DNA of 64,000 bases from Nitrospinae bacterium bin107. Its GTDB lineage: Bacteria; UBA8248. Location: contig MPNJ01000020.1 in assembly GCA_002238965.1 (NCBI GenBank), positions 1-64,000 on the forward strand. The letters are read 5' to 3'. The notes beneath the pieces were generated by a model, which was not told the DNA's origin, did not search any database, and saw nothing but the letters and a program-made list of their open reading frames with translations. A program made the position numbers and the translations under genes. This document shows, one piece after another, positions 24,859 to 34,386 of this stretch (the stretch's first letter is position 1; every line of letters begins with the position of its first letter).

Positions 24859-25242
24859 TCAGCTGGCGCTTCTCGATTTGAGCGCGTTCTGGAGTACGCG
24901 CCGGGCGAGCGTGGCGCAGTGGCGTTTATGGGAGGGGAGGCCGCCGACGCTTTCCGCGATTTCCTCGGCGGTAATTTCTCCAAGCTCGTCGACTGTTTTT
25001 CCGCGCACCATATCCGTCAGGGAACTCATGGCGGCCGTAATCGCCCCGCAGCCGAGGATTCTCATCCTGGCGTCCGAGACCGTCTCGCCCTCGAATTTGA
25101 GAAAAAGCGTTACTTCATCGCCGCAGGCGGGGTTCGTTCCGCTCCCCTCTGCGTCCGCGTCTTCGATGACGCCGATGTTGCGCGGGTCCGCAATATGGGC
25201 GAGCACCGTCTCGTTATAGTGGTAGTCGTCTCTTGGAGCCAA
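24859..25242 (-). CDS. iscU: IscU/NifU-type iron-sulfur cluster scaffold
   Basis: A 127-residue scaffold on which [2Fe-2S] clusters are built from sulfur delivered by the cysteine desulfurase encoded just upstream. The three conserved cysteines are Cys40 (NPACGDE, with Asp42), Cys65 (LGCGAITAA) and Cys109 (HKRHCATLA, with His108). The N-terminus YHYNETVLAHIADPRNIG matches the family. The C-terminal Nfu domain of full NifU is absent. It follows iscS by 9 bases. Confidence 0.92.
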   Translation of the reverse strand: MAPRDDYHYNETVLAHIADPRNIGVIEDADAEGSGTNPACGDEVTLFLKFEGETVSDARMRILGCGAITAAMSSLTDMVRGKTVDELGEITAEEIAESVGGLPSHKRHCATLARRVLQNALKSRSAS

Positions 25243-25251
25243 AGGTTCTTC

Positions 25252-26421
25252 TCATGTTTTCGATGATTTCAGGCGAGGCGCCATTTCGCGAACCTTGCTG
25301 ACGGCTTCGGGCAGCACTTCGAGCAGCCTGTCGATATCCGCATCCGAGTTCCCGTAGCCCAGGCTGAACCTGAGCGAGCCCTGCACGGTTTCTTTCGGCA
25401 AATCCATCGCCAGAAGGACGTGGCTGGGCTCGGGGGAACCCGAGCTGCAGGCGGCCCCGGTGCTCACGGCGATGCCCTCCAGATCGAGGCGGATCAGGAG
25501 CGTTTCCCCTTCCGCGCCGATGAAGCCCAGGTTTGACGTGCCGGGAAGCCTGTGATCCGTGTCGCCATTGACCAAGACGTCGGGAACGTGCTCGCAGATT
25601 TCGTTTTCGAGCCGATCCCTCAGGGCGGCGATGTTCTTTGCGGATTGCGGGCCTTCCTCTTTCGCAAGGCGGCAGGCTTCTCCCAACGCCACGATGCCGG
25701 CCACGTTTTCCGTACCCGAGCGCAGGTTTTGCTCCTGCCCGCCGCCGGTCATGAAGGGGTCGAGCTCGGTTCCTTTCTTCACATACAAAAAACCCGTTCC
25801 CTTGGAGGCGTTGATTTTATGTCCGGTGGCGGAAAGCAGGGACACGCCGGCGCGCTCCACGTCGATGGGTTGCTTGCCCAGCGCCTGTACGGCATCCGTA
25901 TGAAACAGGATTCCGCGCTCCCGGCAAAGCGCGCCGATCTCATGGATGGGCTGAACCGTGCCGACCTCGTTGTTGCCCCATATGACGGACACGATTTTCG
26001 TATCCGGCCGAATCGCCGACGCCACCTCTTCCGCTGAAACGCGTCCTTTGCGGTTCGGCTTCACGTAGGTGACCTCAACCCCCTGCGCTTCCAGCATATG
26101 GCACGTCGCGAGTACCGCCTCGTGCTCGATTGCCGTGGTGACGACGTGGCTCCTTCCCGAAGCGGCGGAGATGACGCCTCTGAGCGCCCAGTTGTCGCTC
26201 TCCGTTCCGCCGGCGGTGAAGAAGATTTCGTCGCTCTCCGCAGCGCCGATGAGCGCCGCCGCATGGTCGCGGGCGTTTTCGATCGCGATTCTGGTTTCCC
26301 GGCCATAACGGTGAATGCTGTTCGGGTTTCCGAATTTTTCGGCGAGATACGGCTGCATCGCGGCCAGAACCTCGGGACGCATCGGGGTCGTTGCGTTGTG
26401 GTCCATGTATATGGTTTTCAT
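25252..26421 (-). CDS. iscS: Cysteine desulfurase (IscS/NifS)
   Basis: A 389-residue PLP enzyme that removes sulfur from cysteine for Fe-S clusters and thionucleosides. It begins MKTIYMDHNATTPM. His100 and Lys202 (SATGHKINASKGTG) hold the cofactor, and Cys325 (STGAACSSGS) is the persulfide-forming residue in its mobile loop. ATG 26421 is chosen; a longer open frame upstream only overlaps cysE. With cysE, iscU and the GyrI-like gene it forms one operon linking cysteine supply to sulfur transfer. The product could also feed ThiI. Confidence 0.95.
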   Translation of the reverse strand: MKTIYMDHNATTPMRPEVLAAMQPYLAEKFGNPNSIHRYGRETRIAIENARDHAAALIGAAESDEIFFTAGGTESDNWALRGVISAASGRSHVVTTAIEHEAVLATCHMLEAQGVEVTYVKPNRKGRVSAEEVASAIRPDTKIVSVIWGNNEVGTVQPIHEIGALCRERGILFHTDAVQALGKQPIDVERAGVSLLSATGHKINASKGTGFLYVKKGTELDPFMTGGGQEQNLRSGTENVAGIVALGEACRLAKEEGPQSAKNIAALRDRLENEICEHVPDVLVNGDTDHRLPGTSNLGFIGAEGETLLIRLDLEGIAVSTGAACSSGSPEPSHVLLAMDLPKETVQGSLRFSLGYGNSDADIDRLLEVLPEAVSKVREMAPRLKSSKT

Positions 26422-26429
26422 GATGTCTC

Positions 26430-27125
26430 TTATTTTTCCCGTGCCGGCTCTCGCAACTGGGACAGCTCTTTCTCGAGGGCCGCGATGCGCTGGTTCAGGG
26501 CTTGAATGGCCGCCTCCACCGGGTCCGGCAACTCGTGGTGCTCGAAAGAAACGGGGAGCAGAACGTCCGTTTTGCCTTCTCCCTCCCGGTAGACGATGCG
26601 CGCGGGCACGCCGACGACCGTGCAGCCGGGCGGAACGTCCGAGATGACGACCGAACTGGCGCCGATGCGGCTGCCGGCGCCGATGACGTGCGGACCCAGC
26701 ACCCGGGCTCCGACGCCGACGACGACGTTGTCCTCCAAAGAGGGATGTCTTTTTTCCTTCTTGAGGCTCACGCCGCCGAGCGTCACCCCCTGGTAGATGG
26801 TGCAGTTTTTCCCGATCTGCGTCGTCTCTCCGATGACGACGCCCATCCCGTGGTCGATGAAAAGGCCCTCGCCGATCCGCGCGCCGGGGTGAATTTCGAT
26901 GCCCGTTATGAACCGGTTCCAGTGGCTCAGCCACCGCGCAACGAGCAGAAATCCCCGTTTCCAGAAATAGTGGGCCATCCGGTGCAGGCAGACGGCGTGA
27001 AACCCCGGATAGCAGAGAATCACCTCCGTTTTCGATCTGCAGGCGGGGTCGCGCTCCATGACGGCGGCGATGTCCTTTCGTATCGATTCGATTCCGCGCC
27101 CGAAACTTCCGAGGAGTCCGTCCAT
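26430..27125 (-). CDS. cysE: Serine O-acetyltransferase
   Basis: A 231-residue CysE that makes O-acetylserine from serine and acetyl-CoA, the first committed step of cysteine synthesis. The left-handed beta-helix hexapeptide region is plain ([20 protein letters not shown], then [15 protein letters not shown] and [15 protein letters not shown]). The C-terminus carries an extra coiled coil ([20 protein letters not shown]), which is seen in some members. It is the first gene of the operon and lies 8 bases before iscS. Confidence 0.94.
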   Translation of the reverse strand: MDGLLGSFGRGIESIRKDIAAVMERDPACRSKTEVILCYPGFHAVCLHRMAHYFWKRGFLLVARWLSHWNRFITGIEIHPGARIGEGLFIDHGMGVVIGETTQIGKNCTIYQGVTLGGVSLKKEKRHPSLEDNVVVGVGARVLGPHVIGAGSRIGASSVVISDVPPGCTVVGVPARIVYREGEGKTDVLLPVSFEHHELPDPVEAAIQALNQRIAALEKELSQLREPAREK

Positions 27126-27238
27126 GTCACGTAAACCTTAAGTCAAAGAAAAATCGGGGAAACAGGCGTGTCCCCCCGCGTTACCCGTCCATGATAGCAC
27201 AGTGTGTTTCGGTACGCCTTTCGCAGTTACGATTCATG

Positions 27239-27667
27239 CTAATACTTCTTTGAAAAATAATCGCTTAGAATGTCCGCGTGATCAAATGCGATTTCGGCGG
27301 GCAGGGCATTTTCGCAGAAAACGCCTGCGCGCTTCGCGTCGTCTCGCGCTTTCAGGACACCGCCCAAGGGCCTTGCGATGAACACGACCGTGACGTTGTG
27401 CTGCCTCTCATCGCGCCCGGGGTCGCTGAAAGCATGGAACTGGCGAATCAGTTCCACGTCGAGCGAGGTTTCCTCCCTGGCTTCCCGGATCGCCGCGGTC
27501 TCGAGCGATTCCCTGTAGTCGACAAATCCACCCGGCAGCGCCCAGCCGTGCGGTGGATTTTTCCGCTCGATCATCACGATGCCCGTTTCGCCCGTCTCGC
27601 TCCCGCACTCGATGATGACGTCCACCGTAAGGTAAGGGTTTCTCGGGGTATTCACCTGTGTGCTCAC
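27239..27667 (-). CDS. Nudix hydrolase
   Basis: A 142-residue Nudix protein that hydrolyses a nucleoside diphosphate linked to another group. The Nudix box runs from Gly47: G-x5-Glu53-x7-Arg61-Glu62-x2-Glu65-Glu66, in [20 protein letters not shown]. The usual glycine after the second glutamate pair is Ser68. The surrounding [13 protein letters not shown] and the late IAFDHADIL are typical of the ADP-ribose or mutator subgroups. The gene is divergent from the peptidase at 27847 and separate from cysE. Confidence 0.9.
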   Translation of the reverse strand: MSTQVNTPRNPYLTVDVIIECGSETGETGIVMIERKNPPHGWALPGGFVDYRESLETAAIREAREETSLDVELIRQFHAFSDPGRDERQHNVTVVFIARPLGGVLKARDDAKRAGVFCENALPAEIAFDHADILSDYFSKKY

Positions 27668-27846
27668 TTATATTGTTGAAATACAGTCCATGACGATTTG
27701 CGATTTTCTCACATCAGGCCGCGCTCTTGCGACTATGTTTCCCAGGCCCATATAATGCGGCGGCTCCAAAGAAAGTTTCGCTGATACCGACTGATTTCAA
27801 ATCGAAGCATCGTCAATTTTAGCTTCCAATATGCAGAGGTGATGAA

Positions 27847-28818
27847 ATGGTAAAATTCAATATGGCGCCTACCGCCAGACGAATCGTAGAGCAGGTCCTT
27901 GACGTGAAAGAGGGCGAGCTGGTGCTTCTCGTAACGGATTCGGATCGCCCCGCTTCGGTCACCGAAGCGCTTGCGCATGCTTTGAGCGCCACGGGCGCCA
28001 GGCTGTCCGTCATGCACATGCCCCCGCATATGAACGGGGGAATCGACCCGCTGCCTCACGTGGGGGCGGCGATGGCGGCTTCCGACGTGGTGATACTCCA
28101 GACCAGCTTCGCCACCATCCATACCGAGACGGCGAGGAACGCGCTCAAACAAGGCGCGCGCGTTCTGGATATGTGGGGATGGCGAGAAGACATGATGGTC
28201 GCAGGCGGCGCCCTGGCCGATTACGACGAGGTCGCCCGGGTCACCCGGTTGATTTCCGACATATACACCGATGCGAAAACGGGCCGGTTTACGACGCCCG
28301 ATGGTTGCGACATGGAATTCTCGCTGGAGGGAAGGACTTGCTTCCCCCTCATCGGCGTGGCGAGGAAAACCGGTGAATTCGCGGCTTGTCCGGATGGAGA
28401 AGCGGCCATGAGCCCTCTGGAGGGCACGTCCAACGGCGTGATGGTGAACCCATTCTCCATCGAGCGAAAAGACTTGGGCTTCGTCACCGAGCCCATGCGC
28501 ATCGAGATCAAGGACGGAAAGGTTGCCTCCATCACGGGAAGCGCCGCCGCGGACAGGTTCTGGAAACTGCTGGATGAAAACGGGGACTTGGCGAAGAACG
28601 TGGCGGAATTCGCCATTGGCACGAATCCGGCATGCCGCCCCCGGGAGACGATGCGGGAGGCGAAAAAGACGTGGGGCACGTGCCACATGGCGGTGGGCGA
28701 CAGCGGCAGCATCGGGGGCGTGGTCGAAGCCCCGCTCCACATCGACATGATTTTCGACAACCCCACCGTATGGGCGGATGAGCAGATGATCATCCAGGAC
28801 GGAAAAATTCTGGTGTAG
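27847..28818 (+). CDS. M29-type aminopeptidase-like protein
   Basis: A 323-residue protein resembling the thermophilic M29 aminopeptidase family and its relative 2,5-dihydroxypyridine dioxygenase NicX. The N-terminal half (VLDVKEGELVLLVTDSDRP) is the typical Rossmann-like part. The C-terminal half (GEFAIGTNPACRP-like segment around residue 258, then HMAVGDSGSIGGVVEAPLH and HIDMIFDNPTVWAD) carries the metal ligands in this family. Either peptidase or ring-cleavage activity is possible. It is 53 bases before folD and may share its transcript. Confidence 0.8.
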   Translation: MVKFNMAPTARRIVEQVLDVKEGELVLLVTDSDRPASVTEALAHALSATGARLSVMHMPPHMNGGIDPLPHVGAAMAASDVVILQTSFATIHTETARNALKQGARVLDMWGWREDMMVAGGALADYDEVARVTRLISDIYTDAKTGRFTTPDGCDMEFSLEGRTCFPLIGVARKTGEFAACPDGEAAMSPLEGTSNGVMVNPFSIERKDLGFVTEPMRIEIKDGKVASITGSAAADRFWKLLDENGDLAKNVAEFAIGTNPACRPRETMREAKKTWGTCHMAVGDSGSIGGVVEAPLHIDMIFDNPTVWADEQMIIQDGKILV

Positions 28819-28871
28819 CGCTCAGTCGAGATGATATTGTGTAACCGCCGCGCCCGATATAAGGGATAAAG

Positions 28872-29738
28872 ATGTCAAAAGCCCTGCTGCTCAAAGGCAA
28901 ACCCGTGGCGGACAAGGTGATGGAGGAGTTGAAAGCCTCCATTGATGCGCTGCTTCCCGAGGTGGGCAGGCCTCCGGGGCTCGCCGTCGTTCTCGTGGGT
29001 GAGGATCCGGCCTCCCAGGTATATGTCCGAATCAAGGGGCGTTCCGCCAAGAAACTCGGAATCCGGACTTTCGATCACCGATTGGACGAGAATACCAGCC
29101 AGGATGATATCGTCTCGCTCATTGAGCAGTTGAACCACGACGACAAAGTGGACGGGATGCTGGTGCAGTTGCCGCTTCCCGGAGCTTTGAACGAAGAAGA
29201 AGTGTTGCGCAAGGTATCCCCGCAAAAAGACGCCGATGTCTTTCACCCGGAAAATTTTGGAAAACTGGCGCTCAAGCAGGGTACGCTCAAGCCCTGTACG
29301 CCCGCCGGCGTGCTCGAGATTCTGAAGTTCTACGATATCCCCCTGGAAGGGAAAAAAGCCGTTCTCATCGGGCGCAGCAAGATTGTGGGACTCCCCTTGG
29401 CCATTCTGATGATGCACGAGAACGCGACGATAACGGTGTGCCACTCCCGGACGCGCGACATTCCCGCAATCACCAGAGAGGCCGATGTCGTCGTGGCCGC
29501 CATGGGGAGGCCGAAATTCCTGACCGCCGACATGGTTCGGGAAGGAGCGGTCGTGGTCGACGTCGGCATCAACCGGGTGGATGGGGAGTTGGTCGGCGAT
29601 TGTGATTTCGAACCTTTGCTCGAAAAGGTTTCCGCCATCACGCCGGTGCCGGGCGGGGTGGGGCCCATGACGGTCGCCATGCTGATGGCGAATACGGTTC
29701 GCGCTTACTCTCTCCAGTCGCAGGAATCGAGGGGATAG
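28872..29738 (+). CDS. folD: Bifunctional methylenetetrahydrofolate dehydrogenase/cyclohydrolase
   Basis: A 288-residue FolD that interconverts methylene-, methenyl- and formyl-tetrahydrofolate. The active-site Tyr51 and Lys55 (SQVYVRIKGR), the cofactor loop VLIGRSKIVGLPLA and the C-terminal TPVPGGVGPMTVAML are present. It heads a compact set of genes (xseA, xseB, ispA, dxs, tlyA), an order found in many bacteria. Confidence 0.97.
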   Translation: MSKALLLKGKPVADKVMEELKASIDALLPEVGRPPGLAVVLVGEDPASQVYVRIKGRSAKKLGIRTFDHRLDENTSQDDIVSLIEQLNHDDKVDGMLVQLPLPGALNEEEVLRKVSPQKDADVFHPENFGKLALKQGTLKPCTPAGVLEILKFYDIPLEGKKAVLIGRSKIVGLPLAILMMHENATITVCHSRTRDIPAITREADVVVAAMGRPKFLTADMVREGAVVVDVGINRVDGELVGDCDFEPLLEKVSAITPVPGGVGPMTVAMLMANTVRAYSLQSQESRG

Positions 29739-29757
29739 GGCATATAAAGGTTCTCGA

Positions 29758-31158
29758 ATGAATGTAGACCTTCTGGGTGACGATACGCCTCGCGCAACGC
29801 CTGCGGTGCTCACCGTCTCACAACTCAACGCGCGCGTGAAAGAATTGCTCGAAGATGAATTCGGCGAGGTATTGGTCGAGGGGGAAATCTCCTCCTGGCG
29901 CACCTATCCATCGGGACACTCCTATTTTGACTTAAAAGACGCCGCATCCAAGGTGAGCGCCGTGATGTTTTCGGGCCGCAGACGGTTTTTGCGCTTCGAG
30001 CCGGAAGTCGGCATGCGCGTGATGATCCGTTGCCGGGTGACGCTTTATGAGAAAGACGGGCGCTTCCAGGTCTCTGCGCTGTCCATGGAGCCGTTGGGAG
30101 AAGGCGCGCTGGAGGTCGCTTTTCGCCAGTTGCACGAACGATTGGAAAAGGAAGGTTTGTTCGATTCTGGGCGAAAAAAGGAGATTCCCGAGCGCCCCCG
30201 TCGCGTGGCGTTGGTGACCAGCCGCGAAGGCGCCGCCTTGCAGGATATGTTGCGGGTGTTCAGGGAGCGCGCCCCGGTTGTCGGGCTCGTCGTAGTCCAC
30301 ACTTTGGTGCAGGGAGAAAGCGCCGCATCTTCCATCGCATCGGCGATCCGAAGGGTGGACGAGGGCCTTGCAAACATCGAGCGCCCCGTGGATCTCATCA
30401 TCACGGGCCGCGGCGGCGGAAGCCGGGAGGATTTATGGGCGTTTAACGAAGAGGAAGTAGTGCGGGCAATCGCCGGATGCGCGACGCCTCTCATATCGGC
30501 GGTGGGGCATGAGGTCGATACCTCGCTCAGTGATCTGGCCGCCGACGAATCGGCGCATACGCCTACGGCGGCGGCCGAACGTGTGGCCAGGGGCTGGCAG
30601 AGTGTCGCCCGGGACATTGCCAACCTGATCCATGATGCGCGCCGGGCAGTAGCGACTCACATCGCCTCTCTCGATGAGAGGTTGTCTCGTTTGCTCCGGG
30701 AAGCCGCATTCAGAAGGCCGGAAGCCCCGCTCGAATCGTTGGCGCAGCGCCTGGATGCGCTCTATGAGCGAATGAGCAGAGAGGCCAGTCATCAACAGGA
30801 AATGAGACGGGCGAATTTGGCCGGAATGGCTCCGAGGCTGCGAGCGCTCGCGCCCAAAGAGAGAATCGGTGTTTCCTTGTCAATACTTGAAGGCCATTTG
30901 AAGCGCCTGCGCGCAGCGCATGGATTGTTTTTGAAGAACAGGGCGGATGTCCTCAAGAGCGCCGCCGGGCGTCTCGAGTTGGTCTCGCCGCTGGCCGTTT
31001 TGGCGAGGGGGTACAGCCTAGTGTACAAGGAGCCGGATGGCGCCTTGGTGAAAAAGGCTGAAGATGTGCGTGTAGATGAATCCGTGCGGATTCGTTTACC
31101 GGAAGGCGGTTTGATGTGCCGCGTAGAAGAAGTCTTTCCCGAGGGAGAGGGCCCATGA
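29758..31158 (+). CDS. xseA: Exodeoxyribonuclease VII large subunit
   Basis: A 466-residue XseA with the N-terminal OB-fold (LTVSQLNARVKELLEDEFGE, then VEGEISSWRTYPSGHSYFDL), the catalytic domain (VALVTSREGAALQDML, TGRGGGSREDLWAFNEE, SAVGHEVDTSLSDLAADE) and a C-terminal coiled coil. With XseB it degrades single-stranded DNA from both ends. Its stop overlaps the xseB start (ATGA). Confidence 0.96.
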   Translation: MNVDLLGDDTPRATPAVLTVSQLNARVKELLEDEFGEVLVEGEISSWRTYPSGHSYFDLKDAASKVSAVMFSGRRRFLRFEPEVGMRVMIRCRVTLYEKDGRFQVSALSMEPLGEGALEVAFRQLHERLEKEGLFDSGRKKEIPERPRRVALVTSREGAALQDMLRVFRERAPVVGLVVVHTLVQGESAASSIASAIRRVDEGLANIERPVDLIITGRGGGSREDLWAFNEEEVVRAIAGCATPLISAVGHEVDTSLSDLAADESAHTPTAAAERVARGWQSVARDIANLIHDARRAVATHIASLDERLSRLLREAAFRRPEAPLESLAQRLDALYERMSREASHQQEMRRANLAGMAPRLRALAPKERIGVSLSILEGHLKRLRAAHGLFLKNRADVLKSAAGRLELVSPLAVLARGYSLVYKEPDGALVKKAEDVRVDESVRIRLPEGGLMCRVEEVFPEGEGP

Positions 31159-31424
31159 GTACTGCAAATGAATCCGCGAACCCTGACGCGGAACCAAAAA
31201 GTTTCGAAGAAGCGCTGAAGCGCCTGGAAGCCATTGTGGAAGAGCTCGAAGAGGGCGAGCCTTCCCTGGAGAAGGCCGTTTTGCTGTATGAAGAGGGCGT
31301 AAAGCTCTTCCGCTATAGCCGGGAGCAGTTGAACGCGGCGCAAAAGAAGGTGGAAGAACTCGTGGGGGAATCGGAGGAGACATTTTCGCTGCAATCATTC
31401 GAAGACGGTGAAGATGATGAGTGA
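31155..31424 (+). CDS. xseB: Exodeoxyribonuclease VII small subunit
   Basis: An 89-residue XseB (SFEEALKRLEAIVEELEEGE, then SLEKAVLLYEEGVKLF), a helical hairpin that coats the XseA coiled coil. It starts inside the xseA stop (ATGA overlap at 31155), so the pair is translationally coupled. A disordered acidic tail follows the domain, and the end overlaps the ispA start. Confidence 0.95.
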   Translation: MSTANESANPDAEPKSFEEALKRLEAIVEELEEGEPSLEKAVLLYEEGVKLFRYSREQLNAAQKKVEELVGESEETFSLQSFEDGEDDE

Positions 31425-32331
31425 AGCCGAACTCCCTGTACGTATCGACGCAGCGGCTTACCTGGACCGATGGGCGAAATGTGTGGAAGAAGAACTCGAT
31501 CGCCTGGTGCCGGAATCCTCCGAGCCGCCCGAGATTTTCGAGATCATGCGCTACAGCCTTTTCGCTGGCGGAAAGCGCCTGCGCCCCGTGCTTTGCGTGG
31601 CCGGTTGTGAAGCAGTAGGTGGAAACCCTGATTTTATCCTCCCTGCCGCATGCGCCCTCGAGTGCATTCATTCCTATTCTTTGATCCATGATGATCTGCC
31701 CGCCATGGACGATGATGACTTAAGACGCGGGATGCCTACGAGTCATAAGGTATATGGGGAGGCGGCGGCGATTCTCGCGGGGGATGGGTTGCAGGCCCTG
31801 GCCTTCGAGTTGATGGCGAATGAAAAAATGAGCGAGAAAATATCGCCCGGGCGTCATGTGAAAGCGATTCGAATGGTCGCCGATGCGGCGGGCGCAACGG
31901 GCATGGTGGGGGGACAGCTTTTGGACATCCGGGCCGATGGCCTTGTGAGTGATGTGGCGCATTTGGAGGAAATCCACAGGAGAAAGACGGGCGCGTTGTT
32001 GAGGGTTTCTGTTTGTCTGGGGGGGCTCCTCGGTGGTGGTGATGAAGCGCAGATGGCAGCGCTGCACCTGTATGGCGAGAAGATTGGCCTGGCGTTTCAG
32101 ATCGTGGACGATATTCTGGATGTGGAAGGCGATGAAGCCCTCATGGGAAAACCTACGGGCTCGGATGAGGGATTGAACAAGGCAACCTATCCCGCCTTGT
32201 ACGGCATGGAGACGTCGAAAAAACTGGCACGCTCCACTTGCGAGGAAGCTTTGCAAGCGCTCGAAATTTTCCCGAAAAATGCGCCGGAACTCGAATCTTT
32301 GGCGCAATTTATTATCTTGCGTCGGTTCTGA
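31414..32331 (+). CDS. ispA: Farnesyl/geranyl diphosphate synthase
   Basis: A ~305-residue short-chain trans-prenyltransferase. The first motif has the four-residue insertion of the bacterial type (HDDLPAMDDDDLRRGMP from Asp93), and the second motif is QIVDDILDVEG. It makes the C15 or C20 allylic diphosphate that IspB (10423) elongates. The start overlaps the xseB stop; ATG 31414, ATG 31417 and GTG 31408 are all possible. It is followed by dxs, the entry enzyme of the same isoprenoid route. Confidence 0.94.
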   Translation: MMSEAELPVRIDAAAYLDRWAKCVEEELDRLVPESSEPPEIFEIMRYSLFAGGKRLRPVLCVAGCEAVGGNPDFILPAACALECIHSYSLIHDDLPAMDDDDLRRGMPTSHKVYGEAAAILAGDGLQALAFELMANEKMSEKISPGRHVKAIRMVADAAGATGMVGGQLLDIRADGLVSDVAHLEEIHRRKTGALLRVSVCLGGLLGGGDEAQMAALHLYGEKIGLAFQIVDDILDVEGDEALMGKPTGSDEGLNKATYPALYGMETSKKLARSTCEEALQALEIFPKNAPELESLAQFIILRRF

Positions 32332-32448
32332 TGATTGCTTATTATTCATTGGTAAATCATTGAACGGTCGAGGAATGACGGAGTCGGAGACATTCCTTGG
32401 ATGAAAGAAAATTCTGGATAAACTGAGTTCCCGTGGGGGGAAAATGAT

Positions 32449-34386
32449 ATGGGCGAGTTGCTTGAACGTATTGATAGCCCGGCGGATTTGAGACAGTTAT
32501 CGGAAGAGGAACTGTCTCAAGTCGTGGATGAACTCCGTGACAAGGTCATTCAGGTAACGTCCAATACGGGTGGGCACCTGGGCGCTTCTCTGGGAGCGGC
32601 GGAACTCATTGTAGCGCTTCACTATCTCTACGATACGCCGAAGGACAAGCTGATTTGGGATGTCGGCCATCAGGCCTATACGCACAAGATCCTGACAGGT
32701 CGCCGGGACCGGTTCGATACGTTAAGGCAGTGGGAGGGAATAGCCGGATTCCCGGATAGGCGCGAGAGTGAATATGATCATCTGAATGTGGCGCATGGAG
32801 GCACGTCCATATCGGCGGCGCTGGGCATGGCCACGGCGAGAGACCTCTCGGGCGAGGACTTCCAGGTCGTCGCCATCATCGGAGACGGCAGCTTGACCGC
32901 GGGCATGGCGATGGAAGGTCTCAACAACGCCGGCGATTCGAAGAGAAACCTCACCGTCATCCTCAATGACAACAAAATGGGGATTTCGCATAACGTGGGC
33001 GCGATGTGCTCATACCTGGCGCGAATCATGACGGGTGAATGGTCGAACCGGGTCCGCAAGGTGCGCGGAGAAGTCCAGAAAATACTCAGCCATCTTCCCC
33101 TGGTGGGCAGTCATGCCGTCACCCTCATGGACAGGGTGGAAGAGTCTCTGAAAAATATCATCGTGCCGGGTATTCTGTTTGAGGAACTGGGTTTTCGCTA
33201 CATCGGCCCGGTGGACGGACACAGGCTGGATTTGCTGATCCCCACTCTAAGGAACGTGAAAAATCTGGATGGCCCCAACCTGGTTCATGTCGTTACCCGT
33301 AAGGGTTATGGGTACCCCTATAGCGAGGCGGAACCCATCACCTATCACGGCGTGACGAAATTCGATCCTGAATCCGGTGAATTCCACAAGAAAGCGCCTG
33401 GGCCTCCCGGGTATTCGAAAGTTTTCACCGATACGATGATCAAGCTCAGCCAGAAGGATGAAAAGATAGTCGCCATCTCGGCGGCCATGCTCGAGGGCAC
33501 GGCTCTGGTGAACTATCAGAAAGTCTTGCCCGATCGCTGCTTCGACGTAGGGATGTGTGAGCAGCATGCGGTAACTTTCGCCGCAGGACTGGCGCTTGAG
33601 GGCATGAAGCCGGTCGCCGCCATTTACAGCACATTTTTACAGCGCGCCTACGATCAAATCATCCACGATGTCTGCCTCACGAACGTGCCCGTTACCTTTG
33701 CTCTGGACCGGGCCGGTCTCGTGGGTGACGACGGACCCACCCACCAGGGGGCCTATGACCTGGCCTACCTTCGGTGTCTGCCGAACATGGTCATCATGTC
33801 GCCCAAAGACGAAAATGAACTCCGGAAAATGGTCTTGACCGCGATTGAATATCCAGGTCCTGCAGCGGTCCGCTTCGCACGTGGCTCCGGTGAAGGGGTG
33901 CCGATGGATGAGAAGATCGAGACGATTCCCGTCGGGGAGGCGGAACTGCTTCGCGATGGCGATGACGTCGCTCTCATCGCCTTGGGCCCCATGGTGGGTC
34001 TCGCGATGGAGTCTGCCGGACAACTTGCGGAACTTGGAATCGAGGCGTCTGTCTTGAACCTCCGCTTTGTGAAGCCGATGGATGAAGAGAAGATTCTGGA
34101 ACTTGTGGGGCGGTGCAAGCACGTCGTGACGATTGAGGAGGGAACGCGCATCGGGGGAATGGGCGCCGGCGTTTTGGAGTTTTTGGCGGAGCACGGCATC
34201 CGAGACGTTTCCGCCACAATTTTGGGCATTCCCGATCGGTTCATTGAACACGGGGCGCCTCAACTCCAGCGCGAGGATTGTGGGCTTACACCAGGGGATA
34301 TTACCCAGGCGGCTCGTGATCTGCTGAATAATGACGCTGATTCTGCCGATCTGGCGGCGCATGGCAAAAAAACAGAGGCTCGATAA
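32449..34386 (+). CDS. dxs: 1-deoxy-D-xylulose-5-phosphate synthase
   Basis: A 645-residue thiamine-diphosphate enzyme that condenses pyruvate and glyceraldehyde 3-phosphate, the first step of the MEP isoprenoid pathway. It shows GHQAYTHKILTGR, the TPP/Mg motif GDGSLTAGMAMEGLN (from residue 145), ILNDNKMGIS, and the transketolase middle domain with MCEQHAVTFAAGLAL and DRAGLVGDDGPTHQG. No thiamine riboswitch is visible in the 117-base gap before it. Its 3' end overlaps tlyA by 26 bases. Confidence 0.97.
   Translation: MGELLERIDSPADLRQLSEEELSQVVDELRDKVIQVTSNTGGHLGASLGAAELIVALHYLYDTPKDKLIWDVGHQAYTHKILTGRRDRFDTLRQWEGIAGFPDRRESEYDHLNVAHGGTSISAALGMATARDLSGEDFQVVAIIGDGSLTAGMAMEGLNNAGDSKRNLTVILNDNKMGISHNVGAMCSYLARIMTGEWSNRVRKVRGEVQKILSHLPLVGSHAVTLMDRVEESLKNIIVPGILFEELGFRYIGPVDGHRLDLLIPTLRNVKNLDGPNLVHVVTRKGYGYPYSEAEPITYHGVTKFDPESGEFHKKAPGPPGYSKVFTDTMIKLSQKDEKIVAISAAMLEGTALVNYQKVLPDRCFDVGMCEQHAVTFAAGLALEGMKPVAAIYSTFLQRAYDQIIHDVCLTNVPVTFALDRAGLVGDDGPTHQGAYDLAYLRCLPNMVIMSPKDENELRKMVLTAIEYPGPAAVRFARGSGEGVPMDEKIETIPVGEAELLRDGDDVALIALGPMVGLAMESAGQLAELGIEASVLNLRFVKPMDEEKILELVGRCKHVVTIEEGTRIGGMGAGVLEFLAEHGIRDVSATILGIPDRFIEHGAPQLQREDCGLTPGDITQAARDLLNNDADSADLAAHGKKTEAR

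Noticed and set aside
32332-32448. Thiamine riboswitch upstream of dxs
   Set aside because: No TPP-element core motif could be found; only a weak AGGAATG/CATTCCT pairing is present.
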